From Sarcophilus harrisii (lineage: Eukaryota; Chordata; Mammalia; Dasyuromorphia; Dasyuridae): a stretch of 64,000 bases of DNA. A model generated the notes under the pieces. The model ran no database searches. It worked only from the letters and a program-made list of their open reading frames with translations, and was not told the origin of the DNA. The position numbers and the translations under genes are program-made. This document shows, one piece after another, positions 57,073 through 64,000 of the stretch. The stretch's first letter is position 1; each line of letters opens with the position of its first letter. The stretch covers positions 425,595,669 to 425,659,668 of the forward strand of contig NC_045429.1 of NCBI RefSeq assembly GCF_902635505.1. Reading direction: 5' to 3'.

Positions 57073-57078
57073 ATTAAA
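57073..57078 (+). terminator. CIART: CIART poly(A) signal
   Basis: ATTAAA, the common variant signal, 128 bp after the stop codon. Confidence 0.65.
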
Positions 57079-57162
57079 GTAATTTTACATCTGAATTATT
57101 TGTTGATTTGAGGAGGCAGGACATCTTCGTACCATTCTTTGCTATCCTGTGCAAAGGCTCCT

Positions 57163-57167
<5 letters not shown>

Positions 57168-57205
<38 letters not shown>
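57168..57205 (+). repeat. (CA)n microsatellite
   Basis: About 19 CA units, 90 bp beyond the CIART poly(A) signal. Confidence 0.95.
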
Positions 57206-57209
<4 letters not shown>

Positions 57210-57599
57210 CACTTCTATCTCCAACCAATCTTTTACTGGAAAGTAGAAGCAGAAGAAGTTGTTTAAGATGAGGTGCTTCTCCCTGTACTATCACTCTCTT
57301 CAGAAGCATCTTCTTGGGAATTCTCAGTTCAATTGTGTATTTCTCCAGGACTACTATCTTCATTTTTGTTATTTCTCTGACCCAGATCAACAGCATCTCC
57401 TGCTACTGTGGACTGGCCATTTACAGCAGGCTGTTGATGCTTTGGGGTGTGTGTGTTGGAGATGTGAGTCTCATGAAATTACTGCCAAGGTAAGGACATA
57501 AGAGCTTAGAATATCCTCAGTTGGCTGCCAGTTCCTAAAGAAGGAGGAATTGTCAGGGCTGGGGTTCCCTCAGGCATAAGCTTTAACTACTAAATGTGG

Positions 57600-57830
57600 G
57601 AAGAAGCAAAGACTCCCTAGTTTGTTCAGTTGTGTCCAACTCTGTGATCCTGTGAACCCTAGCACACTAATGCTATCATGAGATTTTCTTGGCAGAGATA
57701 CTAGAGTGGTTTGTCATTCTCTTCTCCAGTGGATTAAGGCAAAAAGAAGTTAAGTGACTCAGCTAGGGAATGTCTAGGATCCCATTTGAACTCAGGTTTT
57801 CCAGACTGAGCTACCTGGCTGTGCTTCCCT
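57600..57830 (-). mobile_element. Antisense RTE-tailed tRNA-SINE
   Basis: The complement of the 23,020 family: GTTCAGTTGTGTCCAACTCT, TTTTCTTGGCAGAGATACTA and TTTGAACTCAGGTTTTCCAG in order. Confidence 0.82.
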
Positions 57831-57839
57831 CCAACTTGA

Positions 57840-59999
57840 GAAGCAGAAGTGTAGGTATAAGCAATTCTACATCTACTTTTCTCACCCTGAGTTCTTGTTG
57901 TATCAGGTTGGGTCTTCTGCTGAAGGCTGTCCAATGTGAATGTTTCTCACAGCAATAAGGCACAAATCTTTCACTTTCCCCTTCTTTTTTTGTCTATCCC
58001 CTTTGTTATAGATGACTTTGATAATTATTTGATTAAAAATCAAGGATAAAATAAATGTGCCTCATCCTCTCTCAGAATGGTAGTTTTTTTTTTTTTTTTC
58101 CACATCTCCTCTGCCTTAGGGTATGTTGGTCCATTCCGTTAGTTCCTCAGCTACTTTCCTGGATTTTCAGTTTTTCTTTTATTTTGGCTCCTCCCTCCCT
58201 GAGTAAAGAGGCTTCAGTATTACCTTTCTTGGAAGGCAGATACCCTTTACTGTCTCTTCACCCTTTCCAGTCTTGAGTTGGAAAGGACCTCAGAGGTCTT
58301 TGATCCTAGTCCTAGTTCAATAACTGTAAAAAAAAATTTTTTCTTTATCTCTACTATTCTATCTCTATTGACTATTCTTTTTAATTTGATTTTTTGAGCA
58401 CTTATCTTCTTGGCATCTATAAAGTGGTGATAGTTTGATTCTTCTCAGCTCTCTAATAGATCACATTTTTCTTTTATGATTCTACTCTTCTCCCAAAAAT
58501 GGGGACATTCCAAGGCTACCTCAGATATTCACTTTCATATTTTCAACTCTCACCTCACTCAGATGAATCTCAGATCTTTATCTGACCTTTTTTCTAAATG
58601 CTGATCCCACATGTTTGACTGCTGAATATTGCTTGAACATTTTCCCTTCCCCCTGAAACTCAAAGCACAAGATTTTAGAACTGGAAGCAACCTTTAAGTT
58701 CATCTAATTCAACACTGGCATTTTATAGATGAAGGAATAAAAGTCCAAAGAAAAGGTTTGTCCAGGTCACATGATGAAATTTGGAAACCTAATCTGAATT
58801 GACTTCTGATCCAGTTTGTACTCCTATACTGTTCATAGCTCTCATATAGCATTTGGTACATACTACCTTTTATAACTTTTTTTTAATTAAAAGACTTGCC
58901 TGGACAACGTCTGCCATTTCTTTAGTAGTTAGCAAAATACCTCGCAGAGTAAATGTCCAATAAACGTTTATTATATTGATGTCCTAGCCTGAAAAGTTGA
59001 TTGGGATCTCTCTGTTTGAGGCTTGAATCTTTGCAGATTCAGAATTTGTGATATGTCTTATGCTTAGAATTTTCCTCTGTATACTCATTTATCCAGGTAT
59101 AGTTCCCTTAATTGTGACTTTGGTCCAGGCTCTGGTAACTTCTAGAATTTGTAGGGTTTTCTTTGATTAGGACCTGTGTTAGCTGGGCTTAAGGGTGCTA
59201 TGTCCATGAACTGCTGGCCGTCCTGCTGCACAGGTCTGGAGTGGCCTGATCTCTACAAACTTCTGTAAAGGGGATGGTGGGGGGTATCTTAAGTAACACA
59301 ATTGCAGGCTAGAAATCTTTGCCCTAGTACATAGCTTCACATTCTAGGATTTCTTGGCGCGCTCCTTGCGAGATGCACCGAGGCAGAGCCTTTCTGAACA
59401 GACCTTTCCCCATATCCATAAGGTTCTGGCTGTTTCTTTGTGTGGCCTTGAGCTGGTAAAAATGAGCTTAAGTGTAGTTTCTTTTTGAATCTCTAGGAAG
59501 CTCATTACTCTGCCCTGATGCCCTTTTTTTAAGTTCTTGCTGGAATAGCGGGGTCATTTTGTTTCCACACTGACATCTTGAGAAGCCCCTGCTACGTTAG
59601 TCTGCGTCAGTGCAGAGTAGCCTTGGGGGAGGAATGGTCCCTGTATTAGGGAGGGAATCTTTTCCTTTTTGTCCTTCTCAAATTCGCGCTTTGGATGGTC
59701 TCTTCGAGAGTCAGCAACCCCACACGGAGATGTAGTGTGACTGCCACAGAGGTAAAGTTTTCTTATGGCAGAGAGTGGGAAAGGAAGGGCAGAGCAGAGA
59801 AAAATAGAGGAAGCCGCAGCAACCTGAAGATTATCCAAGAACTAAAAGCTCGGATGGGGCCGGAAAGAAAGCAACTGTTAGAACTGATTATTTGGTTCAT
59901 TATATCCGCGTTCGGGGAAAAATGCCAAGAACAGCTCCGGGAATGAGACATCTTTGGACGGGGGCCTGTTCCTTTGTACTGGTAATCCTGATGCACAAA
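57840..59999. other. Intergenic between CIART and MRPS21
   Basis: No gene recognised. MIR-like SINE sequence lies at about 58,665-58,830 and an L2/MIR-like tail at about 58,900-58,980 (CAATAAACGTTTATTA). A short CG-containing block at about 59,355-59,400 is unassigned. Confidence 0.5.
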
Positions 60000-60375
60000 T
60001 TAGGCGCCTACTAAGTACTCCGTAGAAGGTTGGGGGCAGGGAGAAGACACGCCCCTCGTCTGGATGTCTCATAAGGAGGGCGACAAGGGGGTCCCTGCGG
60101 GGGAACGAAACGGGTAGAGACAGGAGCGAGGGTAGGAAGCCTTGCTCAAGGCGCGGGCCGAAGGGGCAGGGCCAACGTGCAGAACGCGGCGCGCTCCGCG
60201 GCCCAAGGCCTTAAAAGAGTATCAGAAGGTCACCCTGACGTCACCAGAAGGCGCGCCCGTGCGCAGCCCCGCCTCTCCCCGGCCCCTAGCGCTCCACAGC
60301 CTCTTTTCTTCCGCCCCGCCCTACTGAAGGAATTGCGTAGTTTCCGCTTCCGGTCGCGACGCACGCTGGAGATCG
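60000..60375 (+). promoter_or_regulatory. MRPS21: MRPS21 CpG-island promoter with CRE; probable exon 1
   Basis: CpG-dense sequence with a perfect palindromic CRE, TGACGTCA, at 60,236-60,243, an NRF1-like GTGCGCAGCC near 60,258 and an ETS-like GCTTCCGGT near 60,346. The TATA-less layout is typical for nuclear genes of mitochondrial ribosomal proteins. A donor-like site at 60,375/60,376 may end a non-coding exon 1. Confidence 0.55.
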
Positions 60376-60629
60376 GTCAGTAGCCGAGTACGTGGGGATG
60401 AAGTTATATCTCGGGGTGGAAAAAAGAAGGGGAGGAAGAAGGGGGCGCAGGGAAACCCTCCCTTTATCCTTACAAAAGCAGACTAGGTCCGGGGCGGAGG
60501 GTGGGTTACGGCTCTATAAGGGGAAGTCGCGACCACAACTTACTCCTTGGGCCCTAGGGTGGACTTCCGTCACCATGGAAACCCATCTCTTCTCCTTGAC
60601 GGCCCGCCCCGCTCTCGGCCTTGCTCGAG

Positions 60630-60713
60630 CCCTTGCCCCCTTCCCGGCCTGTCCGCGTTTGTAAGCACAGCCCCTTGCCCCCTTCCCGGCCTGTCCGCGT
60701 TTGTAAGCACAGC
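60630..60713 (+). repeat. 42-bp perfect tandem duplication in MRPS21 intron 1
   Basis: Units 60,630-60,671 and 60,672-60,713 are identical, each starting CCCTTGCCCCCTTCCCGG and ending GTTTGTAAGCACAGC. The perfect match indicates a recent event or an assembly or allele collapse issue. Confidence 0.93.
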
Positions 60714-60890
60714 CCCTCCCCCCCTTTTTACCTTTTCCGTGTACTCCAGCCCCCGGAGGCCCGATGAACGCCGACTGAATTTCCTTGCCATTTCTCCAGC
60801 TGGCAGTCGTCTCCCCGGCCCAGCCAGCCAGCCTTTAGCTGTTGTAGTGGAAAACTCTTTTCCTTACAAGATCAATTTTGTCCCAAGGTC

Positions 60891-60973
60891 ATGGCAAATC
60901 ACCTGAAGTTCATTGCCAGAACCGTGATGGTTCAGGAAGGGAATGTGGATGGCGCGTACAGGACCCTGAACAG
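60891..60973 (+). CDS. MRPS21: Mitochondrial ribosomal protein bS21m, N-terminal exon only (gene runs off the window)
   Basis: The exon encodes [20 protein letters not shown] followed by GAYRTLNR, nearly identical to human MRPS21 residues 1-28 (87 aa in total). MRPS21 is a component of the small subunit of the mitochondrial ribosome, homologous to bacterial bS21. The start codon has G at -3 and G at +4. The donor is CAG/GTAACT at 60,973/60,974. A good acceptor (CCAG at 60,796-60,799) precedes the ATG, giving about 90 bp of 5' UTR in this exon. No downstream exon was found to 64,000, so the remaining residues lie beyond the window and intron 2 is at least 3 kb long. Confidence 0.95.
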
Positions 60974-63900
60974 GTAACTGCTGGGCGATCGGTAGCCGCT
61001 CCCTCCCCCATACCGCCCCGCTATCGGGAAAGTTAGGGCAGCGGAATTCTAAAAGGCTGAAGGAAGAAGTTCGTCTAAAGTTCTGCCATGAAGAGTGTTT
61101 ATTGGATAAGTACAACCCAGTTATGTGTGAAATATAAAATAAGTCATATCCCTGTTCTTATTGGATCTTTTAGTCTAACTCGGTTATTAAGGCATAACCT
61201 CATAAAAATTTTAATATAAATATAAATGGCTTTTGTACTTGTAATACAGAATATGGATAGAACGGACTTGGAGTTAGGAGACCCTTCTTCAGATCTGGTC
61301 TCGGATGCTTGCTTGCTGTTACCATGGGCAAATAACTTAATCTCTACGAGTCTCGGATGGGCAAATCTTACTGATTACAAATGTGGGATCTGCTGTAGTG
61401 GAAAGAGTGCCTGTTGAAAAGATGGCATATGCGCTTCAAAAGTTAAAACAACATGTGTTGCGCAATTCTTAAACATTGTAAAATGTTATTAATAATAATA
61501 GTCCAACATTATTATTAAGCATCTGGGTAATTCGGCATTCTAAAAATTAGACCCGAAAATAGGCAGCTTTCTGCTGGGGAAGGTATAGCATGAAAACAAA
61601 TTTTTAAAAAAGTCATTTGAAAAGGGAAAACAGTAACATTTGGGGAGAATTAGGAAAGGTCTGTTGTAGATGACATCTAAATTGTGCTTTGAAGAAAGAG
61701 GGATTCTGAAAACAGATGGAGGGAAGAAACGTATTATAGATTTGGGGAACCACATCCAAATATGAGGAAACTGGAGATAGAATGAAATATAGAGAGAACT
61801 GGTAGCAGATTAGTTTTGCTAGAATGTTGAGTACATGAAGGTGTTTAATATGAAATAGCAGTGCAAAAGTAGATAGAAGCCACACTGTAGCAGGCTGTAA
61901 AATGCCAATCTAAGATTTTTGTATTTTAATTCTAAAGCCAGTAGGGAGTTGCAAGAGATTTTTGAATATTGGACTCATTGTCAGATCTGTATTTTAGTAA
62001 TGCTATTTTCTAAATATATGCTATCCCTTAGTGCTAAGGGAGTGATTAATAAAAGGTGAAATTAGTCATGAAGAATTTATATTGTTTTGCTTTTTTTTTT
62101 TAATTTTTATTTATTTATTTTTTTATTTTTTTATTATAGTAACTTTTTATTGACAGAATCCATGCCAGGATAATTTTTTTTACAACATTATCCCTTGCAC
62201 TCATTTCTGTTCCAATTTTTCCCTCCCACCCTCCACCCCCTCCCCTAGATGGCAAGCAGTCCTATATATGTTGAATATGTCCTAGTATTTCCTAGATACA
62301 ATGTATGTGTGCAGATCCAAACAGTTTTCTTGTTGCACAGGGAGAATTGGATTCAGAAGGTAGAAATAACCCGGAAATAAAAACAAAAATGCAAACAGTT
62401 TACATTCATTTCCCAGTGTTTTTTTCTTTGGGTGTATTGTTTTGCTTTTTAAAGAAGATAAATCCTGATGTGAGTCTTGAAGTAAGGGGGCATAGTGTAA
62501 AAGATAAGATTGGACTTAAAGTCAGGCAAGACCTGGATTGATCTCTCCGCAATTGTATAACCAAAGGCAAGTCACTTCTAAGAGCTTCAATTTCCCAATT
62601 TGTAAAAGGAAGATAAAGTGAGGGTAGTGATTTTTAGACTTTAAGGTGTTGTAAAAAAATGAGTTGTCATTAATAAAGGATTTGAGCAGACATTTGAGAT
62701 CTTGGAGTAAAGAGACAAAAAACCAAAACGGGTAGGAATGAAATGGGAGATGGTAAAATTGGGTTAATAAGTGGAAAGCCTTGAGTAATATTAAGAAATA
62801 AAGTTGTATAAGTATGAGAAGGGATAATGAAAAGTCTTAAATGATAGACCTGATGATTTGGATCTATTAATAATTGCTTATCTTCGTATATGGTTTCATG
62901 ACTAAAGAATTTTAAACAAGTTTTGCTGATCATTAAGTGATACCCAAGACCATGAAGCTGATAACCTGGGGATGAGCAGAGAATAGAGTAAAAGCCAGAT
63001 CCCTTGCCTTCTAATAAATTGCTTTTCATAATTCTGATTAATACTGCTCTTTTTTTTGTCCCAAATGGAAAAGCATTTGGTAGTAATTACATAATTATAG
63101 AATGTTAGAACTAGAAAAAAGTCTTTTAAATTATGTAATTCAGCTTCCTTTTACAGATGAAGAAGGCATGAGGAAAACAGAATTGAAGTGACCTGACCAC
63201 CGTTGGGCAGGAGCTTGAATTCAGATCTACCTCTTAAGTCAAAGTTCCAGGTCCTTTTTATACCAATTGCCTACATAGTATTTAAATATTAGAGAGTTTC
63301 TTGGAATTTTCCTCCCAGAAGAAAAGAGTTGTAACTGGACGGGGTTTTTTGACCTTTTCCCCCCAATGAGGCATGATGGTAAGAGGGAGAAGAAAAGAGG
63401 AAGAGAGTTGTCCTCCCTTCCCCCCTCCACTCCAAAAAAAAAAAAAGGGTCATTGATTTTTGATGTGCAGAAGACAAAAATAGGGTCAGAATTACAAACA
63501 AGTAGGACAGCTTTGAATTTATTATATATTTTAAAAGAAAATCTATACATCACAGAGATTTTTTATTTCATGTACAGTGTTTTTCCTATAGTATGTATAT
63601 GGAAATATACATACTTGGTGTTGCAAAATTTTAAGCTTGAGAAGTGGGGAACGGCGGGTTGGAGGGTGGCAGTAAGAGAAATGGAAGGATGGGGGGGCGG
63701 GGAGAGGGTGGTATTGACCAAAGTGCTATCAGATGCTCTGAAAATGAGAGGAGATTAATGTATGTTTTCAGGAGGCAATTGAGGACAATGAGTAAGTCTT
63801 TGAATACACTTCATAAATTTATTTCTATATCCTGCCCTCTTTGTAGTGAGATTTTTGTTGAAAGGAGGTTTATTTATAGCAAATGGTTGGTCAGATAGAT

Positions 63901-64000
63901 GCCTTGCTGACTTACTCCCTTTTGCTCCTACCTGGAGCATATTTAAAAGAGGAGATTGGCTGATTTATTCAACTTGAGAGAAATGAATTTGTTCTGAGTC
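60974..64000 (+). other. MRPS21: MRPS21 intron 2 (incomplete)
   Basis: Holds MIR-like SINE pieces at about 61,253-61,400, 62,500-62,640 and 63,100-63,250, and an antisense L1 3' end at 62,130-62,440. No coding exon is recognised. The 61,420-62,080 and 63,260-64,000 parts are unassigned. Confidence 0.7.
62130..62440 (-). mobile_element. Antisense L1 3'-UTR fragment
   Basis: ACTTTTTATTGACAGAATCC, CCTAGATGGCAAGCAGTCC, CAGTTTTCTTGTTGCACAG and CATTTCCCAGTG in this order are the reverse of a common marsupial L1 3' UTR. The TTT-rich lead at 62,090-62,135 is its poly-A. Confidence 0.8.

Noticed and set aside
59340-59460. CG-containing block as a small structured RNA gene
   Set aside because: No known snRNA, snoRNA or tRNA motif (no C/D or H/ACA boxes, no A/B box pair) could be identified.
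1-64000. CRISPR arrays, operons, prophage or other prokaryotic systems
   Set aside because: Intron-containing mammalian genes, SINEs and L1s show this is vertebrate nuclear DNA. No spaced direct-repeat array is present.

Overview
This is nuclear DNA from a marsupial, probably an Australian one. Three things point there. The tRNA-derived SINEs end in an RTE/BovB-like tail. The L1 3' ends are of the marsupial type. A type D betaretrovirus-like provirus is present, resembling the element known from brushtail possum. The species call is inference; the gene calls rest on conserved protein sequence and clean splice sites.

The gene content matches human 1q21.2 in the same order: CA14 (+, 26.5-32.6 kb), APH1A (-, 34.4-36.9 kb), C1orf54 (+, 41.0-50.7 kb), CIART/CHRONO (+, 54.3-56.9 kb) and the first coding exon of MRPS21 (+, 60.9 kb, continuing past the window). 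All five read through intact: CA14 340 aa in 11 coding exons, APH1A 265 aa in 7, C1orf54 128 aa in 5, CIART 390 aa in 5. CA14 and APH1A converge, with poly(A) signals about 550 bp apart. C1orf54, CIART and MRPS21 run head to tail, and CIART and MRPS21 each have a CpG-rich promoter. The genes are functionally unrelated: a membrane carbonic anhydrase, a gamma-secretase subunit, a small secreted or surface protein, a circadian repressor and a mitoribosomal protein.

The first 26 kb hold no recognised host gene. They contain an internally shortened L1 that keeps ORF1 (1.87-3.81 kb), an antisense L1 3' end (8.3-8.8 kb), and an old L1 3' end (11.4-20.96 kb) split by a broken minus-strand betaretrovirus-like provirus (11,654-20,373, 6-bp target duplication). 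That provirus carries a 613-bp solo LTR of a second, gamma-type family inside gag (4-bp duplication). An 80-bp piece identical to the provirus env region lies 2.9 kb away at 9,460. A second L1 3' end at 21.9-22.8 kb is interrupted by a younger L1 fragment.

The most unusual signals are a perfect 35-bp inverted repeat with a 6-nt loop in CA14 intron 2, the 80-bp env-derived copy, the nested elements, a palindromic E-box pair with E'-boxes and a D-box upstream of CIART, a tyrosine/glutamate-rich C1orf54 with a GPI-signal-like tail, and a 42-bp perfect tandem duplication in MRPS21 intron 1. I found no undescribed multi-gene system. No tRNA, rRNA or CRISPR feature is supported.
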